DNA from: Pseudomonas moorei
GTDB lineage: Bacteria > Pseudomonadota > Gammaproteobacteria > Pseudomonadales > Pseudomonadaceae
Assembly: GCF_008801475.1 (NCBI RefSeq)
Contig: NZ_VZPP01000001.1
Location: 124,001 to 188,000 of the forward strand
DNA length: 64,000 nucleotides
Reading direction: 5' to 3'
Under the pieces are notes generated by a model. That model was not told where the DNA came from. It saw only the letters and a list, made by a program, of their open reading frames with translations, and made no database searches. The position numbers were made by a program, and so were the translations under genes. Below, piece after piece: positions 17,656 to 27,618 of the stretch. Every line of letters starts with the position of its first letter. Within the stretch, counting starts at the first letter, position 1.

Positions 17656-19059
17656 CGCAATCCCCAACGCCAGCATCTTCTTGTACAGCGTAGATCGCCC
17701 TAGCCCCAGCCGCGCCGCCGCTTCAATTACCTTGCCCCCGCATTGCGCCAGGGTGGTCTCAATCAATTCCCGATCAAAGCGTGCCCGGGCAGCGCTGAAG
17801 GTCTCATGCTCCACCGGTTCGACTGGTGCCAACGCCATGCGCTGCACGGGTGTAAACGTCCCGATTGCCGCGCGGATATCCGCCACCGTGAGCCGCAGGT
17901 CGTCACTGAGCAATGCGGCCCGTTCCAGCACGTTGCGCAGTTCGCGGATATTCCCCGGCCAGGCGTGCTCTCCCAACAGATTCAAGGCCTCGCCGTTGAG
18001 TTCGTGTTGACTGCGTAGCTCCTCAAGGATCGCTTCGCTGAGGGCGGGCAGGTCGTCGAGGCGGTCGCGCAGCGGCGGAACCTGGATGGGCAGGACGTTG
18101 AGGCGGTAATACAAGTCGGCGCGAAATTCGCCGCGCTTGATGGCGGCTTCCAGATCGGTTGAAGTCGCGGCAATCACCCGCACATCGCTCTGGATCACGT
18201 CGTTGGAACCTACTGGTTCGAATTCCTTTTCCTGCAGCACCCGCAGCAGTTTGCTTTGCAGCGGCAGGGGCATGTCACCGATCTCGTCGAGAAACAGCGT
18301 CCCGCCCTGGGCGATCTGCAATTTGCCGGCACGTGCCTTGCGGTCGGCGCCGGTAAAGGCGCCGGGCGCGGTGCCGAAGAATTCAGCTTCCAGCAGCGAT
18401 TCGGGGATCGCGGCGCTGTTGATGCTGACAAACGCCTTGTGCGCGCGCGGCGAAGCATTGTGGATTGCCTGCGCCAGCAATTCCTTACCGGTGCCGGTTT
18501 CACCGAGCAGCAACACCGGCGAATCGGTACTGGCGCTGCGGCGGGCGCGGCGTTTGACTTCCAGGCTGGCGGCGCTGGTGCCGATGAAATGGGCGAAGTT
18601 GTATTTGGTCTGCCGCGCTCGCAACAGTGAGCGCGTCGATGCCAGTTCTTCCTGCATGCTCATGTAGCGCTTGAGCATGGGCGACAGGCTGCGCAGTTCG
18701 TCGAACAGGGCAAAGCCGATGGCGCCGATCACCTCGCCGGCATCGTCTTGAATCGGCAGACGCATGACCACCAACGGTTCTTTGGGGGTGTCCTGCATGT
18801 CGAGCAAAATCGGGCGTCCGGTGCGCACCACTTCGCGTAACAGGCTGCCGGGGATTACGCTTTCGCAGGCCTTGCCGATCGCATTTTGCGCCGACTGCAG
18901 GCCGAAACGCTTGGCGTAGCGCTCGTTCATCCACACGATATTGGCGTCGCGGTCGACAATCACCGTGCCCTCGCTCGACTGCTCGATAATCTCGAACAAT
19001 GAGCGGATCGCCAGCAGCCGTACACGCTGGTAGTCCTTGAGGCTTTCGGTGGTGTTCAT
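17644..19059 (-). CDS. Sigma54-dependent Fis-family activator of 3-hydroxybutyrate genes (HbcR-like)
   Basis: Enhancer-binding protein of 471 aa. Residues ~15-130 are a PAS domain ('IIEQSSEGTVIVDRDANIVWMN'). Residues ~150-385 are the AAA+ domain with Walker A GETGTGKE, the sigma54-contact GAFTGA loop, Walker B 'GGTLFLDEIGDM' and the Arg finger region. The C-terminal Fis helix-turn-helix is 'VIEAAARLGLGRSTLYKKML'. In P. aeruginosa the equivalent neighbour (PA2005) is known to activate (R)-3-hydroxybutyrate use with RpoN. Here the same gene order, a -24/-12 promoter and two inverted repeats support that role. The signal sensed by the PAS domain is unknown. Confidence 0.92.
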   Translation of the reverse strand: MNTTESLKDYQRVRLLAIRSLFEIIEQSSEGTVIVDRDANIVWMNERYAKRFGLQSAQNAIGKACESVIPGSLLREVVRTGRPILLDMQDTPKEPLVVMRLPIQDDAGEVIGAIGFALFDELRSLSPMLKRYMSMQEELASTRSLLRARQTKYNFAHFIGTSAASLEVKRRARRSASTDSPVLLLGETGTGKELLAQAIHNASPRAHKAFVSINSAAIPESLLEAEFFGTAPGAFTGADRKARAGKLQIAQGGTLFLDEIGDMPLPLQSKLLRVLQEKEFEPVGSNDVIQSDVRVIAATSTDLEAAIKRGEFRADLYYRLNVLPIQVPPLRDRLDDLPALSEAILEELRSQHELNGEALNLLGEHAWPGNIRELRNVLERAALLSDDLRLTVADIRAAIGTFTPVQRMALAPVEPVEHETFSAARARFDRELIETTLAQCGGKVIEAAARLGLGRSTLYKKMLALGIAESP

Positions 19060-19098
19060 GGGTGCAGATCCTGATGGTGTGTTGTCAGTGCCGGCCCT

Positions 19099-19191
19099 AT
19101 CGCGGGCAAGCCCGCTCCCACAGGGTATGAGGCTACCGCTGAATTCGGACGTAACAGAAACTCTGTGGGAGCGGGCTTGCCCGCGATGGCG
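19099..19191. repeat. REP-type palindrome pair
   Basis: GCGGGCAAGCCCGCTCCCAC and its inverted copy GTGGGAGCGGGCTTGCCCGC fill the gap between the sigma54 activator and the yejF-like gene. Confidence 0.85.
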
Positions 19192-19219
19192 GCGAACCGG
19201 TCTATCGACATGCGCCGGA

Positions 19220-20797
19220 TCATGCCTGCCCCGTATGCGCCGCCGCCAACAGCTCCTTGGTATACGGGTGCTGTGGCGAGTCGAAAACGTCGTGGCTGGC
19301 GCCGCTTTCGACGACCTTGCCGTCCTTGACCACGATCATGTCGTGCGCCAGGGCGCGGACCACGGCCAGGTCATGGCTGATGAACAGATAGGTCAGGCCA
19401 TGTTTTTCCTGAAGCTGGCGGAGCAGGGCCACCACTTGCTTTTGCACGGTGCGGTCCAGGGCCGAGGTCGGTTCGTCCAGCAGGATCAACGCCGGTTTCA
19501 GCACCAGTGCCCGGGCGATGGCAATGCGTTGACGTTGGCCTCCGGAAAACTCGTGGGGATAGCGATGGCGGCTCTGCGGGTCGAGGCCGACTTCTTGCAG
19601 TGCCCGTATCACTTCGGCTTCGCATTCGTCGGCGCTCAACTGGCTGTGCACTTCCAGGCCTTCACTGATGATCTGTGCCACGGACATCCGTGGGCTGAGG
19701 CTGCCGAAGGGGTCCTGGAACACCACCTGCATTTTCTTGCGCCATGGCCGCAGCTGTTTCTGCGTCAAGCCATTCAATGCGTGACCCTGGAAGCGAATAC
19801 TGCCCTCGGAGTCGAGCAGGCGCAGGATGGCCTGGCCGAGGGTGGATTTGCCGGAACCGGATTCGCCTACGATGCCCAGGGTTTTGCCGCGCTGGACATT
19901 CAGGCTGATGCCGTCCACGGCCTTGAGGTAAGTCTTGCGCTGAAACAACCCGCCGCTGACGGCAAACTGCACCCGCAGGTCCTGCACCTCCAGGACCTTT
20001 TCGCGCTCGTCCCGGGGCAGGGCTTCGCCTTCCGGCTCGGCATTGAGCAGGATGCAACTGTAAGGGTGCTGCGGTTCGGTGAAGAGCGTTTCGCAGGGCG
20101 CCTGCTCGACGATTTCGCCGGCCTTCATCACGCACACCCGCTGGGCGATGCTGCGTACCAGGTTGAGGTCGTGACTGATCAACAGCAATGACATGCCCAA
20201 GCGTTGTTGCAGGGATTTGAGCAGCAGCAGGATCTTGCGCTGCACGGTCACATCCAGGGCCGTGGTGGGTTCGTCCGCAATCAGCAATTCCGGTTCGCAG
20301 GCCAGGGCCATGGCGATCATCACCCGTTGACGCTGGCCGCCGGACAGTTGATGGGGATAAGCCTTGAGCCGCTCCTTGGGTTTCTGGATGCCGACCAGAT
20401 GCAGCAACTCCAGAATCCGCGCTTGCGCCGCCTTGCCGGCCAGGCCCTTGTGCACCAGCAGGGTTTCGCCGATCTGCTTTTCGATGCTGTGCAGCGGATT
20501 GAGCGAGGTCATCGGCTCCTGGAAAATCATCGCGATGCGGTTACCACGCAACTCGCGCAACACCCTGGAGGGGGCGCCGAGCAGTTCACGGCCTCGATAG
20601 CGGATGCTGCCACGGCTTTCGGTGCCGCCCTCGGGCAGCAATTGCAGGATCGAGTGCGCGGTTACCGATTTGCCGGAGCCCGACTCGCCCACCAGCGCCA
20701 GGCATTCGCCGGGGCGGATGTCCAGACACAGATTGCGCACCACAGTCTGGCCGCTGAAGGCCACGCTGAGGTCACGGATTTCGATCAGGTTGGTCAT
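19220..20797 (-). CDS. yejF: Peptide ABC transporter, dual ATP-binding protein (YejF-like)
   Basis: ATPase of 525 aa with two nucleotide-binding domains in one chain, as in YejF (about 529 aa). Each half has Walker A (GESGSGKS, both copies), signature LSGGQRQR / FSGGQRQR, Walker B with DEPT and a switch His ('LLISHDL', 'LFISHDL'). The C-terminal oligopeptide-binding tails '[17 protein letters not shown]' and '[11 protein letters not shown]' are of the Opp/Dpp type. Start MTNLIEI is chosen at 20797; the 18 preceding codons of the frame are excluded. It powers the yejABE importer encoded upstream. Confidence 0.93.
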   Translation of the reverse strand: MTNLIEIRDLSVAFSGQTVVRNLCLDIRPGECLALVGESGSGKSVTAHSILQLLPEGGTESRGSIRYRGRELLGAPSRVLRELRGNRIAMIFQEPMTSLNPLHSIEKQIGETLLVHKGLAGKAAQARILELLHLVGIQKPKERLKAYPHQLSGGQRQRVMIAMALACEPELLIADEPTTALDVTVQRKILLLLKSLQQRLGMSLLLISHDLNLVRSIAQRVCVMKAGEIVEQAPCETLFTEPQHPYSCILLNAEPEGEALPRDEREKVLEVQDLRVQFAVSGGLFQRKTYLKAVDGISLNVQRGKTLGIVGESGSGKSTLGQAILRLLDSEGSIRFQGHALNGLTQKQLRPWRKKMQVVFQDPFGSLSPRMSVAQIISEGLEVHSQLSADECEAEVIRALQEVGLDPQSRHRYPHEFSGGQRQRIAIARALVLKPALILLDEPTSALDRTVQKQVVALLRQLQEKHGLTYLFISHDLAVVRALAHDMIVVKDGKVVESGASHDVFDSPQHPYTKELLAAAHTGQA

Positions 20798-20810
20798 ATC
20801 AATATCCGCA

Positions 20811-21833
20811 TCAGGATCGGGGATCGAAGGCGTCGCGCAGCGCTTCGCCAATGAACACCAGTAACGAAAGAATCAACGCCAGGGTGAAAAACGCCGTCAG
20901 CCCCAGCCATGGCGCTTGCAGGTTCTGCTTGCCCTGACCGATCAGTTCGCCCAGGGAGGCGCTGCCCGCGGGCATGCCGAAGCCGAGGAAATCCAGCGCC
21001 GTCAGGGTGGAAATGGCGCCGGTGAGAATGAACGGCAGGTAACTCAACGTCGCGTTCATGGCGTTGGGCAGGATATGCCGCACGATCACCTTGCGATCGC
21101 TTAGCCCCAGCGCCCGGGCGGCCTTGACGTATTCAAGATTGCGCCCGCGCAGGAATTCGGCACGCACCACGTCCACCAGCGCCAACCAGGAAAACAGCGC
21201 CATGATCCCCAGCAACCACCAGAAATTCGGTTCGACGAAGCCCGACAGGATGATCAGCAGGTATAGCACCGGCAACCCGGACCAGACCTCCAGCAGCCGC
21301 TGACCCATGAGGTCGACCCAGCCGCCGTAGTAGCCTTGCAGGGCCCCGGCAGCGATGCCGATCAGCGCGCTGACGAATGTCAGCATCAAGGCAAACAGAA
21401 TCGACACCCGCGCGCCGAAAATAACCCGTGCCAATACGTCCCGCGCCTGGTCGTCAGTGCCCAGCCAGTTCACGCTCGTGGGCGGGCTCGGAGCCGGTTT
21501 GTTCAGGTCATAGTTCGGCGTGTCGTCACTGAACGGAATGGGCGGGAACAGCAGCCAGCCTCCGTCCTTCTTGATAAGGTTCTGCACGTAGTCGCTGCGG
21601 TAGTCGGCCTGGAACGGCAGTTGCCCGCCGAACTCCTGCTCGGTGTAGCGCTTGAGGGCCGGGAAGTACAACGAGCCCTGGTAACTGACGATCAACGGTT
21701 TGTCGTTGGCGATCAGTTCGCCACCCAGGCTCAACATGAACAGACCGACAAACAGCCACAGCGACCACCAGCCACGACGGTTCTTCTTGAAGCGTTCGAA
21801 GCGACGACGGCCCAACGGCGAAAGCTTGAACAT
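20811..21833 (-). CDS. yejE: Peptide ABC transporter permease (YejE-like)
   Basis: Inner-membrane permease of 340 aa (E. coli YejE is 341). The start [20 protein letters not shown] at 21833 overlaps the yejB stop by one base (TGATG). The N-terminal basic segment is followed by a TM helix, a periplasmic loop containing 'GQLPFQADYRSDYVQNLI', and a C-terminal BPD_transp domain with EAA-like loop 'VKAARALGLSDRKVIVRHIL'. Confidence 0.93.
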   Translation of the reverse strand: MFKLSPLGRRRFERFKKNRRGWWSLWLFVGLFMLSLGGELIANDKPLIVSYQGSLYFPALKRYTEQEFGGQLPFQADYRSDYVQNLIKKDGGWLLFPPIPFSDDTPNYDLNKPAPSPPTSVNWLGTDDQARDVLARVIFGARVSILFALMLTFVSALIGIAAGALQGYYGGWVDLMGQRLLEVWSGLPVLYLLIILSGFVEPNFWWLLGIMALFSWLALVDVVRAEFLRGRNLEYVKAARALGLSDRKVIVRHILPNAMNATLSYLPFILTGAISTLTALDFLGFGMPAGSASLGELIGQGKQNLQAPWLGLTAFFTLALILSLLVFIGEALRDAFDPRS

Positions 21834-22894
21834 CAGGCGTTCCTCGCGGCGAAGTCGATGCGCGGGTCGACCAGGGTGTAGCACAGGTCACCCACCAGTT
21901 TTATCAGCAGGCCGAACAAGGTGAAGATGAACAGCGATCCGAACACCACCGGATAGTCCCGCGAAACCGCCGCTTCGTAGCTCATGCGGCCCAGGCCGTC
22001 GAGGGAGAAAATCACTTCGATCAGCAGCGAACCGGCAAAAAACACGCTGATAAACGCCTGGGGAATCCCCGATACCACCAGCAGCATCGCATTGCGGAAC
22101 ACATGGCCGTACAGCACGCGGCGCTCGCTCAAGCCCTTGGCGCGGGCGGTGACCACGTACTGTCGGGTGATTTCGTTGAGGAATGAGTTTTTGGTCAGGA
22201 TCGTCAGGGTTGCGAAACCACCGATCACCAGTGACGTCACCGGCAGTACGAGGTGCCAGAAGTAGTCGACGACCTTGCCCAGGGTCGACAGCGACTCGAA
22301 ATTGTCCGAGACCAGCCCGCGCACCGGGAACCAGTTCAGCGATGTACCCCCGGCGAACACCACGATCAGGAACATCGCGAACAGGAACGCCGGCATCGCG
22401 TAGCCGATGATGATCGCAGTGCTGCTCCAGATATCGAAATGGCTACCGTGGTGCACGGCCTTGCGGATGCCCAGCGGGATCGATACCAGGTAAGTGATCA
22501 ACGTCGCCCAGAGCCCGAGGGAGATGGTCACCGGCATTTTTTCCAGGATCAGGTCGGTGACGGTGGCGCCACGGAAGAAGCTCTTGCCGAAGTCCAGGCG
22601 CGCGTAGCTGGTGAGCATCAGCCAGAGGCGTTCGTGGGCCGGCTTGTCGAAACCGTATTGTTTTTCGATGTCCTTGATCAGTTGCGGATCGAGGCCGCGG
22701 CTGGCCCGCGAGCTGCCGCTGGAGGCTTCGCGGGCGCCACCGCCGACACTGACCCCGCCGATGCCTTGCAGGTGGGCGATGGCCTGTTCGACCGGCCCGC
22801 CGGGCGCGGCCTGGACGATCACGAAGTTGACCAGAAGGATGATGACCAGCGTCGGAATGATCAGCAGCAGGCGCCGCAGTATGTAAGCCCACAT
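21833..22894 (-). CDS. yejB: Peptide ABC transporter permease (YejB-like)
   Basis: Inner-membrane permease of 353 aa. The start [19 protein letters not shown] is family-typical and overlaps the yejA stop by one base (TGATG). It has the OppB/DppB architecture: an N-terminal helix, a family insert rich in Gly/Ser/Arg around residues 45-65, and an EAA loop '[20 protein letters not shown]'. Confidence 0.93.
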   Translation of the reverse strand: MWAYILRRLLLIIPTLVIILLVNFVIVQAAPGGPVEQAIAHLQGIGGVSVGGGAREASSGSSRASRGLDPQLIKDIEKQYGFDKPAHERLWLMLTSYARLDFGKSFFRGATVTDLILEKMPVTISLGLWATLITYLVSIPLGIRKAVHHGSHFDIWSSTAIIIGYAMPAFLFAMFLIVVFAGGTSLNWFPVRGLVSDNFESLSTLGKVVDYFWHLVLPVTSLVIGGFATLTILTKNSFLNEITRQYVVTARAKGLSERRVLYGHVFRNAMLLVVSGIPQAFISVFFAGSLLIEVIFSLDGLGRMSYEAAVSRDYPVVFGSLFIFTLFGLLIKLVGDLCYTLVDPRIDFAARNA

Positions 22895-24762
22895 CAGTGT
22901 GGTCCTCCGGGTCTGCCACGGCGAATGCGCTCGGCGGTCATCTGCTGGTTGGTCAGTGGCGTGGTGCTCACTTCCCACCAGCTCTCGATGGCTTCGTCAT
23001 TGCTCGCTTGCACGTCGGGTATGCCAAAGCGATTCCACCACACGGTGGAGGTGCCCGGCGGGTAGTAGTTGGGAATCCAGTAGTAGTTCCACTGCAACAC
23101 CCGGTCCAGGGCATGGGCGTAGCGCAACATGTCAGCCTGGGTGTTGGCGCGAATCAGCCCGCTGATCAGGGTGTCTACGGCCGGGTTCTTCAGGACCATG
23201 TAGTTGTTGGAACCGGGGTCGGTGGCCGCCGCCGAGCCGAAATAGTTGAGCAGTTCGCCTCCCGGAGAGGTGGTGACCGGGTAGCCGGTGACGATCATGT
23301 CGTAGTCGCGGCTCATCAGGCGATTGACGTACTGCGAGGAGTCGATGCGGCGGATGTTCATGTCGATGCCGATCTGTTTCAGGGTGCGCTTGTAGGGCAG
23401 CAGCAAACGGTCCATGCCGTTCTGGCTGACCAGGAAGGTGAAGCTCAGCGGCTCCCCGTCAGCGTTGACCAATTGATCGCCATCCGGTTTCCAGCCGGCC
23501 TGTTCCAGCAGGTCCAGGGCCTGCAGCTGCTTGTCGCGGATCACGCCACTGCCATCGGTTTTTGGCGCTTCGAACACGGTGGTGAACACTTCGTCGGGCA
23601 CTTGCCCGCGCAGGGGTTCGAGAATCGCCCGTTCGCCGGCGTCCGGCAGTTGCCGGGCGGCGAGGATGGTATTGGAAAAGAAACTCTGCTGGCGGATGTA
23701 CATGTTGCGCATCATCTGCCGGTTGCTCCATTCGAAATCCCAGAGCATGGCCAGTGCCTGACGCACCCGGCGATCCTGGAACATGGGCTTTTGCAGGTTA
23801 AACACAAAGCCCTGGCTCGGTTGCGGCGCTTCAGTGGCCAGATGTGCTTTTTGCAGGCGACCGTCGCTCAATGCCGGACTTTCATAACCGATGGAGTAAC
23901 CGGTGGCGGAAAACTCGCGGTTGTAATCATAGGCACCACCGCGCAGCACCTGGCGCGCGACATCGGTGTCGCCGAAGTACTCGATGCTGAAATGATCGAA
24001 ATTGTAGAGGCCGCGGCTGACGGGCAGGTCCTTGCCCCACCAGTCAGGGTTGCGCTCGAAGGTGATACTGCGGCCGGAGTCGACCTTGCTCACTCGATAG
24101 GGTCCGCTGCCCAGTGGTGCCTCGTAACCGCCGCCACCGGCGAAGTCGCGGGTCTTCCACCAATGCTCGGGAAACACCGGCAAGGTCGCGATGTCCAGCG
24201 GCAGCGTGCGGTTTTCGTTGTTTTTGAAGTTGAAGCGAATGGTCAAGGGCCCCTCGACCTCAACGCCCTTGACGTCTGCGAATTGGGTGCGATAGCGCAG
24301 GCTGCCCTGGGTCATCAGCAGATCGAAGGTGTAGCGCACGTCTTCGGCAGTGATCGGCTTGCCATCGGCAAAGCACGCCTTGGGGTTCAGATAGAAGCGC
24401 AGGGACAAACCGTCATCGGAGCGCTCCATCTGTTGCGCCACCAGGCCGTACACGGTGTAGGGTTCATCCAGCGAACGCTGGGCCAGGGGCGAATAGATCA
24501 GGCCGTCAATCTGTGAGACGCCTATGCCTTTGTCGATGTACGGCAATACATGATCGAATTGCCCGATTTCGATCGCCGAACGACGCATGGTGCCACCCTT
24601 GGGGGCTTGGGGGTTGGTGTAGGCAAAATGGCTGAAGCCGGCAGGGTATTTGGCCGGTTCGCCATAGACGGTCAACGCATGTTGCGGTGCGGCATTCACG
24701 CCTGCGGCGCCCAACAGCAAGGCCACGGCAGTGAATATTAAAGTCGGGAAAGCCAGTCGCAT
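22894..24762 (-). CDS. yejA: Peptide ABC transporter substrate-binding protein (YejA-like)
   Basis: Periplasmic receptor of 622 aa (SBP family 5). A Sec signal peptide ends VNAAP. The mature start '[19 protein letters not shown]' and '[16 protein letters not shown]' are YejA hallmarks. YejABEF imports oligopeptides, including microcin C and some cell-wall-derived peptides in enterobacteria; the ligand here is not known. First gene of a four-gene operon with one-base stop/start overlaps to yejB and yejE. Confidence 0.93.
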   Translation of the reverse strand: MRLAFPTLIFTAVALLLGAAGVNAAPQHALTVYGEPAKYPAGFSHFAYTNPQAPKGGTMRRSAIEIGQFDHVLPYIDKGIGVSQIDGLIYSPLAQRSLDEPYTVYGLVAQQMERSDDGLSLRFYLNPKACFADGKPITAEDVRYTFDLLMTQGSLRYRTQFADVKGVEVEGPLTIRFNFKNNENRTLPLDIATLPVFPEHWWKTRDFAGGGGYEAPLGSGPYRVSKVDSGRSITFERNPDWWGKDLPVSRGLYNFDHFSIEYFGDTDVARQVLRGGAYDYNREFSATGYSIGYESPALSDGRLQKAHLATEAPQPSQGFVFNLQKPMFQDRRVRQALAMLWDFEWSNRQMMRNMYIRQQSFFSNTILAARQLPDAGERAILEPLRGQVPDEVFTTVFEAPKTDGSGVIRDKQLQALDLLEQAGWKPDGDQLVNADGEPLSFTFLVSQNGMDRLLLPYKRTLKQIGIDMNIRRIDSSQYVNRLMSRDYDMIVTGYPVTTSPGGELLNYFGSAAATDPGSNNYMVLKNPAVDTLISGLIRANTQADMLRYAHALDRVLQWNYYWIPNYYPPGTSTVWWNRFGIPDVQASNDEAIESWWEVSTTPLTNQQMTAERIRRGRPGGPH

Positions 24763-24846
24763 TGTCAGCCTTAGAGCCGGGTGGTCGTTAACGACAATTT
24801 GTACGCTAGAGGCGCGTCCCTCGCCAGCCTGTTACGCGTCGCAAAC

Positions 24847-24876
24847 GCAACGGCCCACCAAAAGGCGGGCCGTTGC
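24847..24876 (-). terminator. Hairpin terminator candidate after the parvulin gene
   Basis: A 13-bp stem (one A-C mismatch) with an AAAA loop lies between the parvulin stop and yejA start. The minus-strand tail is GTTT, so any U-run is short. Confidence 0.5.
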
Positions 24877-24896
24877 GCGCAGAGCTCGGGTGTCGA

Positions 24897-25178
24897 TCAG
24901 TCCTGACGGCTGGTCACTTCCAGCAGGTGGTAGCCGAACTGGGTCTTGACCGGACCTTGCACCACGTTGATCGGTGCGCTGAACACCACGGTGTCGAATT
25001 CCTTGACCATCTGGCCTGGACCGAAGGAACCCAGGTCACCGCCCTGGCGGCTGGAAGGGCAGGTGGAGTTGGCTTTGGCAACTTCGGCGAAGTCTGCGCC
25101 AGCTTCGATTTGGGCCTTGAGTTCGTTGCACTTGGCTTCGCTGGCAACAAGGATATGACGGGCAGTGGCTTTAGCCAT
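24897..25178 (-). CDS. ppiC: Parvulin-type peptidyl-prolyl cis-trans isomerase (PpiC)
   Basis: Cytosolic single-domain parvulin of 93 aa, close in size to E. coli PpiC. AGGAG lies 9 nt before the ATG. Blocks 'TARHILVASEAKCNELKAQI', 'STCPSSRQGGDLGSFGPGQM' and 'GPVKTQFGYHLLEVTSRQD' are canonical. It is a clear paralogue of the protein at 8647-8922 and is flanked by hairpins on both sides, so it is probably monocistronic. Confidence 0.94.
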   Translation of the reverse strand: MAKATARHILVASEAKCNELKAQIEAGADFAEVAKANSTCPSSRQGGDLGSFGPGQMVKEFDTVVFSAPINVVQGPVKTQFGYHLLEVTSRQD

Positions 25179-25214
25179 GGGAAAATGCTCCTTTCAATAT
25201 TCGGAAAAGTGTTG

Positions 25215-25236
25215 AGCCTACCGGATTCGGTAGGCT
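25215..25236. terminator. Hairpin between lipase and parvulin genes
   Basis: AGCCTACCG-GATT-CGGTAGGCT is a perfect 9-bp stem. It could terminate the lipase transcript (minus strand), although the minus-strand tail CAACACTTTT is only partly T-rich. Confidence 0.5.
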
Positions 25237-25284
25237 ATTTCTCCTCAAAGTTCCCTTCGAGTCGCCTGGACGGCGGTGTGATGG

Positions 25285-26172
25285 TCAGAGACCGGCTTTT
25301 TTAAGACGTTCGGCGTGTTGTACATAGAGGTCGACGGGGTCGACTTTTTTGCCGATCTGAACAGCGGGCTGGCGGAGCGTGCCCAGATGGTCCAGCGCAT
25401 GGTCGGAGCGGATGACAGTGCCCAGATGGGAGCTGTAGCGGCCGACCATGCCATCGTTCTGCGCCGCTTCGGTGGTGAAATATTGAGAGAAGGCCCGCAA
25501 GAAACCGTGCAGCGGATCAAGTGCATGGGCTCCCTCGTCCAGGATGTTTCCCTGAAGGATGCCGCTCCAGGAGTAGTAGCGTACGCCGTTGACCAGTTCG
25601 CGCCCCTTGCCGCCCCAGGTTCTCGGCAGCCCCTGGGGGTACTTTTCATTGAAGGCGCCCACGCCTTCGGTGGTCAGGGCGTTCAGAGCGGCAATGGCAT
25701 TTTGCGGCAGCTGACGATTGCCGCTGATTAAAGAGAGAAAGTCTGCGAACAGGTTCACGATCGTCTCCGCCACCTGTTCCGGCAGACGTCCGGGCGTTAA
25801 TGCCTTGCGCAGGTAGTCGGCCAATTCCGAGCCATGGTTGGGGCCACTGACCGACGTCACCGAAGCCACGGCGTATGGTGCAACCGCTCCCGCGTAGCGC
25901 GCGGCGAGTGCGCCCTGACTGTGACCGATCAGGTTGACTTTATTCGCGCCAGCCCCTTCCAGAACCCGTTCGATCTGCGACAGCAACTGCTCGCCCCGCG
26001 TTTCGTTGCTGTGGGTTGCCGACAGGTGCGGCACGAACACCCTCGCGCCAGCATTGCGCAGCGCTTGCTTGATGTCATGAAAGAGCTCGAAGGTGCCGAT
26101 TCGCTCGAAGCCGAAGAGCCCGTGGACCAGCAGGATAGGATATTGAGTGTCTGCATTCCGTTGCATGTTCAT
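25285..26172 (-). CDS. Triacylglycerol lipase, alpha/beta-hydrolase (family I.1, cysteine-free type)
   Basis: Lipase of 295 aa. Oxyanion loop HGLFG (residues 17-21), nucleophile Ser85 in GHSQG, acid Asp in 'AQNDGMVGRYSSHLG' and the catalytic His in 'SDHALDHLG' are visible. No cysteine occurs in the whole protein, so the disulphide of P. aeruginosa LipA is absent. There is no N-terminal signal peptide and no foldase (lif) gene nearby. These traits match the smaller P. fragi/Proteus-type lipases, some of which leave the cell without a classical signal. Substrate range is unknown. A palindrome lies downstream. Confidence 0.88.
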   Translation of the reverse strand: MNMQRNADTQYPILLVHGLFGFERIGTFELFHDIKQALRNAGARVFVPHLSATHSNETRGEQLLSQIERVLEGAGANKVNLIGHSQGALAARYAGAVAPYAVASVTSVSGPNHGSELADYLRKALTPGRLPEQVAETIVNLFADFLSLISGNRQLPQNAIAALNALTTEGVGAFNEKYPQGLPRTWGGKGRELVNGVRYYSWSGILQGNILDEGAHALDPLHGFLRAFSQYFTTEAAQNDGMVGRYSSHLGTVIRSDHALDHLGTLRQPAVQIGKKVDPVDLYVQHAERLKKAGL

Positions 26173-26438
26173 ACCTTATTTCAGCCTTTCAGGGAGGTGA
26201 TTGGTGCCTCACTCTAAAGCACTCCAATGCCTCGGCGATGTATGAAAAAGCCGCGCTAACCTGATGAAAACGGAATAGAAGCAGTATGAGAGTTCGGATG
26301 TGGATGAGGTCTGGATCGGAATGTCCGGCCATCCATTCAACCCGCGCCGAGTGCGTTTGAATAAATGACCTACCTGTCGCCAGTCGTTTTTCCGTGCCGT
26401 CGAGGGAGGTCGCGATTTCGGTGGATGCAGCGAATCGC

Positions 26439-26476
26439 CCCGCCGACCAGTTCCCGAATGAAAACTGGTCGGCGGG
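26439..26476 (-). terminator. Strong 14-bp hairpin downstream of the DAHP synthase gene
   Basis: Arms CCCGCCGACCAGTT / AACTGGTCGGCGGG begin a few bases after the stop codon. No U-run follows on the minus strand, so it may protect the 3' end of the mRNA rather than terminate. The rest of the gap 26173-26482 (upstream of the lipase gene) shows no gene. Confidence 0.55.
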
Positions 26477-26482
26477 CGAGAT

Positions 26483-27571
26483 TCATGCCATTGCTTGAAT
26501 GCCGCGCTTCACGCGCAGGCGTCCAGCTGCCTGACGCAGCAGCTCTTCAGTACCATCCCAGCCCAGGCAACCGTCGGTGACTGAAACGCCGTATTTCAGC
26601 GACGGGCTCAGTGGCTGGCAGCCTTCGAACAAATGACTTTCGATCATCATGCCAATCAGCGAGCGATCACCTTGCAGGCGTTGTTCAAGTACATCGTTGA
26701 ACACTGCCGGTTGGCGCAGCGGATCTTTTGCACTGTTGGCATGGCTGCAGTCGACCATGATCCGTGCCGGGATCTTCAGCCGGGTCAAATCAGCCTGCAC
26801 CCTGGCGACGCTGGCCCGGTCGTAGTTCGGCCCGCCATGACCGCCGCGCAATACCAGGTGAGTGTCCGCGTTGCCCGGAGTCTGGATGATCGCCGGGTGT
26901 CCCTGGCTATCGACGCCGAAATGACGATGCGGATGCGCTGCCGAGCGCATGGCGTCGCTGGCGACCCCGACTCCGCCGTCGGTGCCGTTCTTGAAACCGA
27001 CCGGCATGCCCAGGCCGCTGGCCATTTCGCGATGGATCTGCGATTCCGTGGTGCGGGCGCCAATGGCCACCCAGCTCAGCAGGTCGTCGAAGTAACCGGC
27101 AGCCATGGGCTGCAGCAACTCGGTGGCAACCGGTAAACCCATGAGGAGCATTTCGCGCATCAGTTGGCGAGACAGGGTCAGGCCGCCGGCCATGTCGTCG
27201 CTGCCGTCCAGGTGCGGATCATAGGCCAGGCCTTTCCAGCCGATGGTGGTCCGGGGTTTTTCGACGTAGGCACGCATCACCAGGAGCATCTCGTCGCTGA
27301 CGTCGGCGGCGAGTCGAGCCAGTTTGCCGGCGTATTCGAGCGCGGACTCAGGATCATGGATCGAGCAGGGGCCGACGATGACCAGCAGACGGGAGTCTTC
27401 ACCGTCGAGGATCGCCCGAACCGCCTGGCGGTGGGCTGCGACTTGCTGGGTCAGGGCGCTGGTGAGGGGCAATTGCTGTTTGAGTTGCAACGAGCTTGGC
27501 AGACGCAGGGTCAGCGCTTCATTGGCAGGACTCAGGGTAGACAGTGGCAGAGTAGAGACGGACGAATTCAT
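26483..27571 (-). CDS. aroF: 3-deoxy-7-phosphoheptulonate synthase, class I (DAHP synthase)
   Basis: First enzyme of the shikimate pathway (362 aa): condenses phosphoenolpyruvate and erythrose 4-phosphate. Class I landmarks are 'LLVIVGPCSIHDPESALEYA', 'MRAYVEKPRTTIGWKGL', 'SWVAIGARTTESQIHRE', 'FKNGTDGGVGVASDAM', 'IMVDCSHANSAK' and 'YGVSVTDGCLGWDGTEELL'. The isozyme type (Tyr, Phe or Trp sensitive) cannot be fixed by reading. The 636-nt upstream region carries an aromatic-codon leader peptide, a terminator and a second Tyr-rich small frame, implying attenuation by aromatic amino acids. AGGA lies 9 nt before the ATG. The letter of the symbol is tentative. Confidence 0.93.
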   Translation of the reverse strand: MNSSVSTLPLSTLSPANEALTLRLPSSLQLKQQLPLTSALTQQVAAHRQAVRAILDGEDSRLLVIVGPCSIHDPESALEYAGKLARLAADVSDEMLLVMRAYVEKPRTTIGWKGLAYDPHLDGSDDMAGGLTLSRQLMREMLLMGLPVATELLQPMAAGYFDDLLSWVAIGARTTESQIHREMASGLGMPVGFKNGTDGGVGVASDAMRSAAHPHRHFGVDSQGHPAIIQTPGNADTHLVLRGGHGGPNYDRASVARVQADLTRLKIPARIMVDCSHANSAKDPLRQPAVFNDVLEQRLQGDRSLIGMMIESHLFEGCQPLSPSLKYGVSVTDGCLGWDGTEELLRQAAGRLRVKRGIQAMA

Positions 27572-27618
27572 GTTCAGGCTTCCTGGGCGGATGGCGGGTT
27601 GTTCCCGCGCACTCGGCC

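Noticed and set aside
18137-18667. 176-codon plus-strand frame in the sigma54 activator
   Set aside because: Antisense to the AAA+ core motifs of the activator. No independent support.
22897-24516. 539-codon plus-strand frame
   Set aside because: Antisense to yejA, which has an intact signal peptide and family motifs.
26365-26580. 71-codon plus-strand frame downstream of the lipase promoter region
   Set aside because: Overlaps the 3' end and hairpin of the DAHP synthase gene, with Arg-rich random composition and no RBS.
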